Part shown: positions 7,756-15,224 of the stretch, piece after piece
How the letters are laid out: every line of letters starts with the position of its first letter
How positions within the stretch are numbered: position 1 is the stretch's first letter
DNA from: an uncultured Muribaculaceae bacterium
Lineage (GTDB): Bacteria; Bacteroidota; Bacteroidia; Bacteroidales; Muribaculaceae
Assembly (NCBI GenBank): GCA_910584055.1
Contig: CAJTZS010000060.1
Coordinates: 1 to 20,670, forward strand
Length of the DNA stretch: 20,670 nucleotides
Direction of reading: 5' to 3'
The notes under the pieces: model-generated
Told to the model about the DNA's origin: nothing
Databases searched by the model: none
Seen by the model: the letters and a program-made list of their open reading frames with translations, nothing else
Translations under genes and position numbers: made by a program

Positions 7756-7989
7756 ATGAAAATGCAAATTAAGGGTAACCAAAAGGAGAAACGGAGCGAT
7801 ATCCCGGGAATATCGCTCCGGTCGGAAAAATCGCGTAGATTAATTGGCGATATCCCCGGTTCGCTTGCCATCTGGGGCTCGGGGTTGATAATATTTTTCT
7901 TTGCGGCGCTTATTCTTGCTGTCTGCCTCATCCCCTATCCTTATTCGGAAGGAGAATCAATACTGAAGCATCTGCTGGATTCTATATAA
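7756..7989 (+). CDS. Truncated HlyD-like protein (cytoplasmic tail and anchor only)
   Basis: A 77-residue protein resembling the first part of Bacteroidetes HlyD-family adaptors: a basic N-terminus, the conserved-looking LRSEKSRRLIGDIPG stretch, one membrane helix (about 37-58, LAIWGSGLIIFFFAALIL) and the usual IPYPY after it. A full adaptor would continue for some 300 or more residues (barrel-sandwich and coiled-coil hairpin), but here the chain ends with ILKHLLDSI and a stop. The frame is clean up to the stop and none of the missing domain is recognisable in the ~60 nt before miaB. It is either a 3'-truncated pseudogene or a genuine minimal adaptor. Start: ATG 7756 (ATG 7762 and TTG 7753 are alternatives). 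It lies 11 nt after the exporter gene, in the same operon. The HlyD resemblance is judged by eye. Confidence 0.65.
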   Translation: MKMQIKGNQKEKRSDIPGISLRSEKSRRLIGDIPGSLAIWGSGLIIFFFAALILAVCLIPYPYSEGESILKHLLDSI

Positions 7990-7994
7990 GCGGC

Positions 7995-8046
7995 ACTGCG
8001 GCACTTCCGTGCCTTCACTCAACCGGAGAGGCGCACGGTGGCACCT
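7995..8046. terminator. Convergent-gene spacer with hairpin
   Basis: GGCAC-TTCC-GTGCC (8000-8013) forms a short perfect hairpin between convergent genes. The words CCTTCACT(C/T)AACCGG occur twice (8012-8026 and 8045-8058), the second covering the miaB stop. It may be a weak bidirectional terminator or a small repeat unit; there is no T run. Confidence 0.3.
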
Positions 8047-9468
8047 TCACTTAACCGGAAGAACTTCGGCGCGGAGGGTGGCGGAGGTGGCGGAGAGGAC
8101 GCGGACGCGGACGAAGTCGCCGGGGCGATGACCCGCGGCAGGGAAGACTGCGACCTTGTTCTGGGAGGTGCGGCCGAAAAGCTCTTCGGCATTGCGCTTC
8201 GAGGTGCCCTCAACAAGGACCTCGAATTCCTTGCCAACATCGCGCAGGTTGCTTTCGAGCGAAAGCTCGTTCTGTAGGGCAATCATGCGGTTGAGCCGAT
8301 CAATCTTGATTTCTTCGGGAATGTTGTCGGGCATCTCGCGGCTTGCGAGCGTGCCGGGACGTTCCGAATATTTGAACATGAATGCGGAGTCGAATGCGGC
8401 TTCACGCATGAGGGAGAGGGTTTGTTCGAAATCTTCCTCCGATTCGTTGTGGAAGCCGGTGAACATGTCGGTGGAGAGGCCTGCATCGGGTATTATGCGG
8501 CGAATCGCCGCCACACGGTCGAGATACCATTCGCGGGTGTATTTGCGGTTCATCGCTTTCAGCACAGAGTTGCTGCCGCTCTGCACCGGGAGGTGGATGT
8601 GGCGGGCGATGTTGGGGTATTTGGCCACGACTTCGAGGGTGCGGTCGCTCATGTCTTTAGGGTGGGATGTGGTGAAGCGTATGCGCATGTCAGGAGCGGC
8701 TTCTGCCACCATCTTCAGCAATGCCGGGAAATCTACCGGTTCCGGAGCCAAGGCTCCGGCCACTTGACCATTTTCGGAGGGGCTGAAGCAGTAGCTGTTG
8801 ACGTTCTGGCCGAGGAGTGTGACTTCCTTGAAGCCGCGGGCGCGGAGGTCAGCGAGCTCGCGGAGGATGCTTTCCGGTTCGCGGGAGCGTTCGCGGCCGC
8901 GGGTGTAGGGCACGATGCAGTAGGAGCAGAAATTGTTGCATCCGCGCATTATCGAGATGAAGCCTGACACTCCGTTGGAGCCTATGCGGCGAGGCACGAT
9001 GTCGCGGTAAGTTTCTGTCGTGGATAGTTCGATGTTGATGGCAGGAGCCCCGGTCTCCGCCGCTGCTATAAGATTCGGGAGGTCGAGGTATGCATCCGGC
9101 CCTGCCACGATGTCTACCCCATGTTTCTCAATCAGTTCCTGCTTCAGGCGTTCAGCCATGCAGCCGATCACGCCGATTATGATGTTGCGACCTAATTTGC
9201 GGCGCATGGAATTCCAGTAAGCTATGCGGGAATAAATTTTTTGCTCCGCATTGTCGCGGATGGAGCAGGTGTTGAGGAGTACGGCGGCCGCATCGCCGTC
9301 GATTTCCGTGGTTTCATATCCAGCCATCTCCATCATTGCCGCCACTACCTCAGAATCAGCGACATTCATCTGGCATCCATATGTTTCGATGCGCACTTTC
9401 TTTGAAAGCGTGCAATTTTTATCGTTATTCGGAATAAAAAATCTATTCTTTATAGTATTTTCTTGCAT
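8047..9468 (-). CDS. miaB: tRNA-2-methylthio-N6-isopentenyladenosine37 synthase MiaB
   Basis: Radical-SAM enzyme that adds a methylthio group to i6A37 of tRNAs reading U-starting codons, using two 4Fe-4S clusters. The N-terminal methylthiotransferase domain has the cluster cysteines Cys32 (YGCQMN), Cys68 (NTCSI) and Cys103 (GCMAERL). The radical-SAM motif is GCNNFCSYC (Cys177, Cys181, Cys184), followed by YTRGRERSR. The C-terminus (about 410-473) is a TRAM RNA-binding domain. The length (473) is normal. ATG at 9468 is chosen because an upstream start near 9507 would lie before the promoter at 9486-9517. It is convergent with the exporter operon and divergent from the CoA-transferase gene. Confidence 0.96.
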   Translation of the reverse strand: MQENTIKNRFFIPNNDKNCTLSKKVRIETYGCQMNVADSEVVAAMMEMAGYETTEIDGDAAAVLLNTCSIRDNAEQKIYSRIAYWNSMRRKLGRNIIIGVIGCMAERLKQELIEKHGVDIVAGPDAYLDLPNLIAAAETGAPAINIELSTTETYRDIVPRRIGSNGVSGFISIMRGCNNFCSYCIVPYTRGRERSREPESILRELADLRARGFKEVTLLGQNVNSYCFSPSENGQVAGALAPEPVDFPALLKMVAEAAPDMRIRFTTSHPKDMSDRTLEVVAKYPNIARHIHLPVQSGSNSVLKAMNRKYTREWYLDRVAAIRRIIPDAGLSTDMFTGFHNESEEDFEQTLSLMREAAFDSAFMFKYSERPGTLASREMPDNIPEEIKIDRLNRMIALQNELSLESNLRDVGKEFEVLVEGTSKRNAEELFGRTSQNKVAVFPAAGHRPGDFVRVRVLSATSATLRAEVLPVK

Positions 9469-9485
9469 AAATTTATTACTTTTGT

Positions 9486-9517
9486 GCAAAATTACATAAT
9501 TGCTCAAACTAAAGCAA
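9486..9517 (-). promoter_or_regulatory. Promoter of miaB
   Basis: On the minus strand TTG (9517-9515) is followed after 20 nt by TAATTTTGC (9494-9486), a near-ideal Bacteroidetes promoter. Transcription would begin near 9479, about 10 nt before the ATG at 9468. Confidence 0.6.
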
Positions 9518-9571
9518 TTTTTTTAACAACTTCTAAGAAACAGAAAACCATAAATCTAATAACGTTACATC

Positions 9572-11065
9572 ATGAGTATCCCATTTATCACGGCGGAAGA
9601 GGCCGCAAGTTATATCAAGAACGGTGATAACGTAGCTTTTTCGGGCTTCACCGCTTCCGGTACTCCCAAAGTAGTGACAGTTGCATTGGCGGAGCGTGCC
9701 AAGAAGCTCCACGAAGAGGGGAAGCCATTTAAGATCAATGTGTTTAGCGGTGCGTCGACTAATGATCACGTTGATGGCGAGCTTGCACGTGCCAATGCGG
9801 TTGCTATCCGAACCCCTTACCAGAGCCATGGCGACATGCGCAAGTCGCTCAACGCTGCCGAGATGAATTATTTCGACCTGCATCTGAGCCATCTTTCACA
9901 GGATCTCCGTTATGGTTTCTATGGCGATATAGATGTTGCCATTATCGAAGCGACGGAGATGAGCCCCAACGGAGAGGTTATTCTCGGGGCGGGTCTTGGC
10001 ATGAGTCCTACAATAGCGCAGCTTGCCAAGAAGATTATTATTGAATATTCTTCATATTATCATAATTCCTTCCGTGGCTTTCATGACAATTATGTGCCAT
10101 TGGATCCTCCTCACCGCCGCGAGATTCCTATCTACAAGCCATCAGACCGTATCGGCAGCACAGTGCTGAAGATTGATCCGAAGAAGATAATCGGCGTGGT
10201 TCCCTCCAATGCATCGGAGAGCATTAAGCCATTCACCGCTCCTGACGAGGTGAGCCAGCGCATCAGCGAGAACATCTGTCACTTCCTCGCTTCCCAGCTT
10301 CGCGAGGGGAGGATTCCCAAGGAATTCCTTCCGATTCAGAGCGGTGTGGGCAACGTGGCGAATGCAGTGCTCTATGGCTTGGGTGAGAATCCAGAGATTC
10401 CGCAGTTCGAGATGTATACAGAGGTGATTCAGGATGCCGTTATGCATCTTATGGAGGAGGGTAAATGCAAGTTCGCTTCTACATGCGCCTTGACATTCTC
10501 GGATGATGCAATGCTTCATTTCATGGAAAATATCGATTTCTTCCGCGACAAGGTGTTGATGCGTCCGGGTGAGATATCCAACAATCCTGAGATCGTTCGC
10601 CGGCTCGGACTCATTGCCATGAATACAGCCCTTGAGGCAGACATTTTCGGCAATGTGAATTCCACTCACGTGCTCGGCACGAAGATGATGAACGGTATAG
10701 GTGGGTCCGCTGACTTCTGCCGCAACGCTTACCTCTCGATATTCTCTTGTCCGTCAATCCAGAAAGGTGGCAAGATTTCCACGATCGTGCCTATGGTGTC
10801 GCATCTCGACCATAGCGAGCATTCCGTCAAGATTCTCGCTACGGAACAGGGCGTTGCCGACCTCCGCGGCAAGGATCCGCGTCAGAAGGCGGAGACAATT
10901 ATCGAGAATTGCGTGCATCCGATGTATAAGGAGCTGATGTGGGATTATCTCAAGCTCTCCAAGGGTGGCCACACTCCTCACACGCTTGGCGCTGCGTTCG
11001 CGTTGCATCAGGCATTCAGCGAGAAGGGAGACATGCTTCAGGCGGATTTCTCCAAATTCGCATAG
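9572..11065 (+). CDS. Succinate/acetate CoA-transferase (acetyl-CoA hydrolase/transferase family)
   Basis: A 497-residue class I CoA-transferase, most like the succinyl-CoA:acetate group (AarC/Cat1). It moves CoA between acetyl-CoA and succinate in mixed-acid metabolism, consistent with succinate, acetate and propionate production by Bacteroidales. Visible signs are the N-terminal GFTASGTPK loop, FSGAST, the MYTEV segment with the probable catalytic Glu at about residue 284, and the glycine-rich GIGGSADF (375-382) that binds CoA. The length fits the family (about 500). The substrate is assigned by family resemblance; plain acetyl-CoA hydrolase or a propionate-using enzyme is possible. Monocistronic: it is divergent from miaB and followed by a terminator. 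No clear TAnnTTTG promoter was found upstream. Confidence 0.9.
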   Translation: MSIPFITAEEAASYIKNGDNVAFSGFTASGTPKVVTVALAERAKKLHEEGKPFKINVFSGASTNDHVDGELARANAVAIRTPYQSHGDMRKSLNAAEMNYFDLHLSHLSQDLRYGFYGDIDVAIIEATEMSPNGEVILGAGLGMSPTIAQLAKKIIIEYSSYYHNSFRGFHDNYVPLDPPHRREIPIYKPSDRIGSTVLKIDPKKIIGVVPSNASESIKPFTAPDEVSQRISENICHFLASQLREGRIPKEFLPIQSGVGNVANAVLYGLGENPEIPQFEMYTEVIQDAVMHLMEEGKCKFASTCALTFSDDAMLHFMENIDFFRDKVLMRPGEISNNPEIVRRLGLIAMNTALEADIFGNVNSTHVLGTKMMNGIGGSADFCRNAYLSIFSCPSIQKGGKISTIVPMVSHLDHSEHSVKILATEQGVADLRGKDPRQKAETIIENCVHPMYKELMWDYLKLSKGGHTPHTLGAAFALHQAFSEKGDMLQADFSKFA

Positions 11066-11140
11066 GGAGGGATTTCCTACGGTTTTTTTCCGTAAAATTT
11101 TCTATGGATTCTCAATAAAACAATCGCTTATAAAACCTTT

Positions 11141-11171
11141 AAACGCCCGCCGGATGTTCCGGCAGGCGTTT
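11141..11171 (+). terminator. Intrinsic terminator after the CoA-transferase gene
   Basis: AAACGCCCGCCGGA (11141-11154) pairs with TCCGGCAGGCGTTT (11158-11171) with one mismatch and a 3-nt loop, 75 nt after the stop codon. Confidence 0.75.
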
Positions 11172-11176
11172 TCTGT

Positions 11177-11216
11177 AAAAAAAAGATCAGGAGATCTTCT
11201 CAGACCCCCTGATCTT
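11177..11216 (-). terminator. Minus-strand intrinsic terminator
   Basis: On the minus strand AAGATCAGG (11216-11208) pairs with CCTGATCTT (11191-11183), followed directly by a run of T (complement of the A8 at 11177-11184). The T run is only on the minus-strand side, so it mainly ends leftward transcription, although no annotated minus-strand gene precedes it. Confidence 0.6.
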
Positions 11217-11642
11217 CACAATTTTCGATTTGTATTCATTTTCAGAATCGGGATGGAGGTTTTCACAAATCACCATTCCGATTTCTTCGATATGCCCGCA
11301 AACGGGCACAACGAAGAGCATAGATCATTTTGCGAAATCTATGTTTATTTATATTAGCTATTGCCTTGATTGTTTTGTTGCAGGAATGAAGAAGTCGAAG
11401 CCCTTGCCCGAAGAGACAGGAGCCTGCATCTGTCTTATTGCAGTATGATTTGGAGCTTGTTAAAAAAAATCGATTGATTTTGCGGGCTGTTTTTGCCGGG
11501 AATGTGTATGGAAGGGCAAAACATCTATTCCTGCATATTAATATATCATGCTATATATTATGCAGTTATGAAAAATTTCCGCTAATTTTGATAGGTTTGC
11601 GCACATATTGCGGCAATTATTTTTGAGAGCGATGTCTCAAAG
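11177..11642 (-). ncRNA. Candidate intergenic non-coding RNA
   Basis: A near-consensus minus-strand promoter (11648-11679) and a minus-strand terminator (11177-11216) bracket about 466 nt without a convincing gene. The predicted RNA starts near 11642 with a perfect 6-bp hairpin (TTGAGA...TCTCAA, 11640-11623). Only very short frames (under 30 codons) occur on the minus strand. I looked for tmRNA, RNase P, SRP and 6S hallmarks and saw none. The plus strand has two weak open frames (11230-11448, 11438-11626) without start signals or recognisable content. This is inference from signals. Confidence 0.38.
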
Positions 11643-11647
11643 TCTAT

Positions 11648-11679
11648 GCAAAGATATGCAAATTTTTTTGAAAACGCAA
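11648..11679 (-). promoter_or_regulatory. Orphan minus-strand promoter
   Basis: On the minus strand TTG (11679-11677) is followed after 20 nt by TATCTTTGC (11656-11648). It lies downstream of the tonB stop codon and points into a region without a recognised gene. Confidence 0.55.
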
Positions 11680-11737
11680 TTTTTTAGGGGGAGATGGGGC
11701 TGAATGGGGCGTTATAGGGGGAGACGGGGACGGGGAT

Positions 11738-12475
11738 TTAGCGCGGGGTGATGGTGAAGGTGATTGAGCCTCTGGTCTCGCCGGCTCCTTTTTTTGCGCT
11801 CCATTTGGCACCTCTGGCGGCTTGTTCGCAGGCACGGCGGATGGCGGCGGATGCTCCTCCGGAGGCTTTGGCCGAGATTACATTGCCCTCGGCATCAATC
11901 ACTACGGAGACTATGACCGTGGTTTTGTTGCGGAGGGTTACATCGGGTTTGGGACAGCCTTTGAAGGTGCGGCCCGATGCACTGCCGGTAATGCCCATAC
12001 CTGTGTCCCCGGCTCCGGAGGTGCCCGAGGTGCCATCGGATGCGCCGTTTCGCGAGGAGAAACCTTTGGCTACGGATGATGTGATTTTCTGCTTTTCTTC
12101 TTTGCTGACCGAGGGTTCGGTAGCTTTCACAGGGCTTTCTTTCTTTGTGGTCACGTGTTTTTCGACCGGTGGGGCGGGTTTGGGATTTTCCCCTTTGACC
12201 ACAAGTTTTGTATTGTCGGTTTCTGCGGGTTCCGGTTCGCCCTTGAATGTTTCGGCGGGAGCATCGTTATGGACAGCATCTTCCTCTCCGAGGTCTTTGA
12301 GAATCTCGGGTTCGAGGAACAGTTCTTCTTCATTCATGAGTTCGGGGGTGGATTGCACAGCGAGTTGCTCGCGGTCGAATGTGACTCCGCCTAAGAAGAG
12401 AGAGAGAAGAATGACCAGCATTGCCACGAATGTAATGACTGCGGCTGTAGCTTTGTCTTTTTGCTGTCTGTTCAT
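11738..12475 (-). CDS. TonB-like energy transducer
   Basis: A 245-residue protein anchored by one N-terminal membrane helix (about 8-28, AAVITFVAMLVILLSLFLGG), with a long Glu/Pro/Lys-rich periplasmic linker (about 50-165) and a C-terminal TonB/TolA-type domain that includes CPKPDVTLR, VIVSVVIDAEGNVISAKASGG and a final SITFTITPR strand. It should couple the proton-driven ExbB-ExbD motor to outer-membrane partners. ATG 12475 is chosen: it comes 7 nt after the exbD stop and starts just before the helix, whereas a longer frame would overlap exbD. Third gene of exbB-exbD-tonB. A TolA-like role in envelope integrity is the alternative, since this housekeeping cluster resembles Tol clusters of Bacteroidales. 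Confidence 0.82.
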   Translation of the reverse strand: MNRQQKDKATAAVITFVAMLVILLSLFLGGVTFDREQLAVQSTPELMNEEELFLEPEILKDLGEEDAVHNDAPAETFKGEPEPAETDNTKLVVKGENPKPAPPVEKHVTTKKESPVKATEPSVSKEEKQKITSSVAKGFSSRNGASDGTSGTSGAGDTGMGITGSASGRTFKGCPKPDVTLRNKTTVIVSVVIDAEGNVISAKASGGASAAIRRACEQAARGAKWSAKKGAGETRGSITFTITPR

Positions 12476-12482
12476 ATTCCTT

Positions 12483-12929
12483 TTATTTTGCAGTTGCCGG
12501 AGCTTTAGCACGGGTGGCGAGCACCATCCTTAGGTTCTGTCGGGCGGCCATATCCAGAATGCCAACCACTTTGCCATAATCGACGAGGCTGTCGGCGTAA
12601 AGGGCGATGGAACGCAAAGAATCTTTTTGCTGGATAGCAGTGAGTCGCACGGAAAGCTCATTGAGGGAGAGCGCTACCGGTGAAGAGAGCGTTTGAGTGG
12701 AGTCGTTGCGGTCTTCCACCAGATATATGTTTTTTTCAGCGTCGATATAGACTTCCGTCACCGGTTTGAGCGAGGTCTGTTCGCTGCTTTGCGGGAGGTT
12801 GACATCTATAGCCGCCGGAAATATGATGGTGGAGGTGACCATGAAGAATATGAGCAGAAGGAATATCACGTCTGTCATAGACGACATGGAGAATGTCTCC
12901 AATGACTGGAAATTTCGTTTGAGTGCCAT
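12483..12929 (-). CDS. exbD: ExbD/TolR-type biopolymer transport protein
   Basis: A 148-residue protein with the classic ExbD layout: short cytoplasmic tail, one membrane helix carrying the proton-path Asp20 (SMSSMTDVIFLLLIFFMV), and a periplasmic domain (about 45-140) with the YIDAEKNIYLV strand pattern and the DYGKVVGILDMA helix. It works with the ExbB-like protein 5 nt upstream and the TonB-like protein 7 nt downstream. The C-terminus is Ala/Lys-rich. Whether the set is Exb or Tol cannot be settled from sequence alone. Confidence 0.9.
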   Translation of the reverse strand: MALKRNFQSLETFSMSSMTDVIFLLLIFFMVTSTIIFPAAIDVNLPQSSEQTSLKPVTEVYIDAEKNIYLVEDRNDSTQTLSSPVALSLNELSVRLTAIQQKDSLRSIALYADSLVDYGKVVGILDMAARQNLRMVLATRAKAPATAK

Positions 12930-12934
12930 ATCTG

Positions 12935-13567
12935 TTAAGCTACAGGCTCGTTGAGGAGGTCCATGAATTCCATCGTTTTGGTCTCAAGGGAGTTCATTAC
13001 CCTGTTGACGCGTGCTACGAGGTAGTTGTATGCGAAAAGAGCGATGATGCCGACAACGAGACCGGCAACTGTGGTGACGAGTGCCTGGTATATGCCGCTT
13101 GAAAGAACGGTGATGTTGGCGGATGTGCCTGCACTGGCGAGGGAGAAGAACGCCTGGATCATCCCGACCACTGTCCCGAGGAATCCGAGCATTGGCGCTC
13201 CGGCTGCGGTTGTGGATAACCACGGGAACCCTTTCCCGAGCTGTGCAACTTCGATGTTGCCGGTGTTTTCGATTGCTACGAGCACATCATTCATCGGGCG
13301 TCCGATACGGGTGAGACCTTTCTGGATAAGACGGGCATAGGGGGTGTCGGTCTTTTTGCAGAGGTTGAAGGCGGAATCGATGTCTCCTTCGTGAACGTAG
13401 TCGCGGATGCGGTTCATGAAGGTGCTGTCTTCCTTCGATGCCCGGTTTATTGCAATGCAGCGCTCTGTGAAGACGTAGATTGTGACGATGAGCAGGATGG
13501 CGAGAGGGATCATGATGTAACCGCCGTCCATTACAAGCGACCAGAATGAAAGTGTTGACTGGGTCAT
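12935..13567 (-). CDS. exbB: ExbB/TolQ-type proton channel protein (MotA/TolQ/ExbB family)
   Basis: A 210-residue inner-membrane protein with three membrane helices (about 13-32, 110-135, 155-180). The family core is seen in PWLSTTAAGAPMLGFLGTVVGMIQAF and in GIYQALVTTVAGLVVGIIALFAYN. The cytoplasmic stretch between helices one and two has the family's ASKEDSTFMNRIRDYVHEGD. It forms the motor stator with the ExbD-like protein encoded next. A 184-bp gap filled with tandem repeats separates it from pdxJ upstream, so co-transcription with pdxJ is uncertain. Confidence 0.92.
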   Translation of the reverse strand: MTQSTLSFWSLVMDGGYIMIPLAILLIVTIYVFTERCIAINRASKEDSTFMNRIRDYVHEGDIDSAFNLCKKTDTPYARLIQKGLTRIGRPMNDVLVAIENTGNIEVAQLGKGFPWLSTTAAGAPMLGFLGTVVGMIQAFFSLASAGTSANITVLSSGIYQALVTTVAGLVVGIIALFAYNYLVARVNRVMNSLETKTMEFMDLLNEPVA

Positions 13568-13600
13568 AGCTTATTTTGTTTTAATTATTTTCTTTTTTTT

Positions 13601-13735
13601 CGCGCCAAGGCGCTCACACCTGACAGGCTTCGCGCTGCGGGTCTTCGCGCCAAGGCGCTCACGCCTGACAGGCTTCGCGCTACGGATCTTCGCGCCAAGG
13701 CGCGAAGCACTTGACAGGCTTCGCCTGAATCCACT
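13601..13735. repeat. Family A tandem repeat, three 45-bp copies
   Basis: Copies begin at 13601, 13646 and 13691 with CGCGCCAAGGCG and share TGACAGGCTTCGC. The third copy contains a 20-nt palindrome (CTTCGCGCC-AA-GGCGCGAAG, 13688-13707). It fills most of the gap between the pdxJ stop (13752) and exbB. The same core recurs at 17270-17468. Confidence 0.85.
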
Positions 13736-13751
13736 TTAGCGAGCTTCCTTT

Positions 13752-14465
13752 TTAGCCGAGGCAGGCTCGGTATTCGCGGATCGTGCGCTCGATGCCGAGA
13801 TAGAGGGCATCGGAAATTATTGCGTGGCCGATGCTTACTTCATCGAGGAGGGGAAGATGCTTATGGAAGAAAGAGAGGTTGTGAAGGTTGAGGTCGTGGC
13901 CGGCATTTAGCCCGATTCCACGTTTGAGGGCTTCCGAGGAGGCTTCGATGAATGGGGCTACGGCTTCATCCGGGTTGTCGGGATATCTGTCGGCGTAGGG
14001 TTTTGTATATAGCTCCACCCTGTCTGCGCCGATGCGGGCAGCTTCCTTTACTTGACGGGGGTCAGCATCGACAAAAATTGAACTGCGGATGCCCGCTTGT
14101 CTCAGACGGGTCACGATTCCTGTCAGGAATTCGGAATTTGCAAGCACGTCCCATCCCGCGTTTGAAGTAAGCACCCCGGGAGCGTCGGGAACGAGGGTGA
14201 CCTGTTCGGGGGCAACCTCTATGACCAATCGCATGAAATCATCGGAAGGGTAGCCTTCTATATTGAATTCTGTTGTGACAACCTCGCGGAGGTCGTATAC
14301 GTCCTTGTGAGTGATGTGCCGTTCGTCGGGACGCGGATGAACGGTTATGCCTTGCGCTCCGAAACGCTCGCAGTCGATTGCGAATTTCACAACATCCGGT
14401 ATGTTTTCGCCTCTGGCGTTGCGAAGGGTCGCAACTTTGTTTATGTTTACACTAAGACGCGTCAT
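13752..14465 (-). CDS. pdxJ: Pyridoxine 5'-phosphate synthase PdxJ
   Basis: A 237-residue TIM-barrel enzyme that condenses 1-deoxyxylulose 5-phosphate with 3-amino-2-oxopropyl phosphate to make pyridoxine 5'-phosphate, the last ring-forming step of DXP-dependent vitamin B6 synthesis. Family marks: VNINKVATLRNARG at the start, the loop HPRPDERHI (43-51) with catalytic His and Arg, EGYPSDDFM, RVELYTKPYAD, and GLNAGHDLN near residue 194 with the phosphate-binding Gly/His. The length is normal and the start clear. First gene of a minus-strand series leading to exbB-exbD-tonB, an arrangement common in Bacteroidales. Divergent from the CBS-nadK pair. Confidence 0.96.
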   Translation of the reverse strand: MTRLSVNINKVATLRNARGENIPDVVKFAIDCERFGAQGITVHPRPDERHITHKDVYDLREVVTTEFNIEGYPSDDFMRLVIEVAPEQVTLVPDAPGVLTSNAGWDVLANSEFLTGIVTRLRQAGIRSSIFVDADPRQVKEAARIGADRVELYTKPYADRYPDNPDEAVAPFIEASSEALKRGIGLNAGHDLNLHNLSFFHKHLPLLDEVSIGHAIISDALYLGIERTIREYRACLG

Positions 14466-14502
14466 AGTTTGAAATCTTTTTATGAAATTGGCATATTATT
14501 TG

Positions 14503-14510
14503 TAACTTTG
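14503..14510 (+). promoter_or_regulatory. -7 element upstream of the CBS-nadK operon
   Basis: TAACTTTG (followed by C) matches TAnnTTTG. Transcription from near 14517 would give a leader of about 200 nt before the CBS gene at 14718. No well-placed TTG was found. An 11-codon open frame starts at ATG 14515 (ends TAA). Confidence 0.45.
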
Positions 14511-14584
14511 CATCATGAAGAGGATATTTGTTCCTTCTTTCGTTAAATAATATAAAGAGATTTTTGAAAAACAAGCTTCTCTGC

Positions 14585-14664
14585 AATTCCGAATGCAAAT
14601 TTAGAAAAAAAATCGGAATTATCGAGTGGCTTATTGAAGAAGTTGTTTGAATGGCTTCAATAAG
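14585..14664 (+). promoter_or_regulatory. Two-hairpin leader upstream of CBS-nadK
   Basis: AATTCCGA/TCGGAATT (14585-14592/14613-14620) and CTTATTGAAG/CTTCAATAAG (14630-14639/14655-14664) are perfect stems in the predicted leader RNA. They do not match a riboswitch class I recognise. They could affect translation or mRNA stability, or be chance in AT-rich DNA. Confidence 0.3.
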
Positions 14665-14717
14665 AAGTTGAAGTTTGGACAAGTTCTGTTTCTAAACGAC
14701 TTCGTTAAGTGAGGGAT

Positions 14718-15224
14718 ATGATGAGAGCAAAAGATATAATGGCACCGGGATGTGGAACACCACATATCAAACCTTTCCGAAATGTCGGGGAGGATATGCC
14801 TGTAGTGAATGTGTTGCCACGGTTGCTTGACAGCCCCGACGGTAAATTGGGAGTCAAGGAGGCCGGGGAGTTGGTGGGTGTCATTGACCGGGATTCTCTT
14901 CTTGACGGAATAGGCCGGATGATTGCGGCGCGGGATGATTGCAGCGTGATCACAGTGGAGTGCTCTCCGGCGGATTACAGTGCATCGCGTATTGCCCATG
15001 CCGTGGAAGACACGGATGCACATCTCGTGGATTTATGGAGCGTTCCGTCAGACGGAGGACGTATGCGCGTCACGCTCCGCGTGAGGCGCGATGATCCGTC
15101 GTCTACGGTGCATAGTCTTGAGAGATATGGATATGACGTGGTGTCGGCTTATGGCAATGATTATGGAGATTCAGATATGGCGGCCATGCGGCTTCTTGAA
15201 TTGAAGACCTTGATGAATGTATGA
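14718..15224 (+). CDS. CBS-domain-like protein linked to NAD kinase
   Basis: A 168-residue soluble protein whose N-terminal part looks like a degenerate CBS-type module (MRAKDIMAPGCG; GKLGVKEAGELVGVIDRDSLLDGIGRMI), followed by a C-terminal part (about 90-168) with ACT-like strand pattern (HLVDLWSVPSDGGRMRVTLRVR, HSLERYGYDVVSAYG). Bacteroidales often carry a CBS protein directly before nadK, which supports the call. The stop overlaps the nadK start by 4 nt (ATGA), indicating translational coupling and perhaps a shared role in nucleotide sensing. ATG 14718 is used; ATG 14721 and GTG 14709 are alternatives. The ligand is unknown. Confidence 0.7.
   Translation: MMRAKDIMAPGCGTPHIKPFRNVGEDMPVVNVLPRLLDSPDGKLGVKEAGELVGVIDRDSLLDGIGRMIAARDDCSVITVECSPADYSASRIAHAVEDTDAHLVDLWSVPSDGGRMRVTLRVRRDDPSSTVHSLERYGYDVVSAYGNDYGDSDMAAMRLLELKTLMNV

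Noticed and set aside
8156..8967. Long plus-strand frames inside miaB
   Set aside because: Shadows of miaB, which has all family motifs in its own frame.
11230..11626. Two short plus-strand frames (72 and 62 codons)
   Set aside because: No promoter, no recognisable content, and low-complexity translation.
11177..11642. tmRNA, RNase P, SRP or 6S RNA
   Set aside because: None of the conserved sequence blocks of these RNAs was seen.
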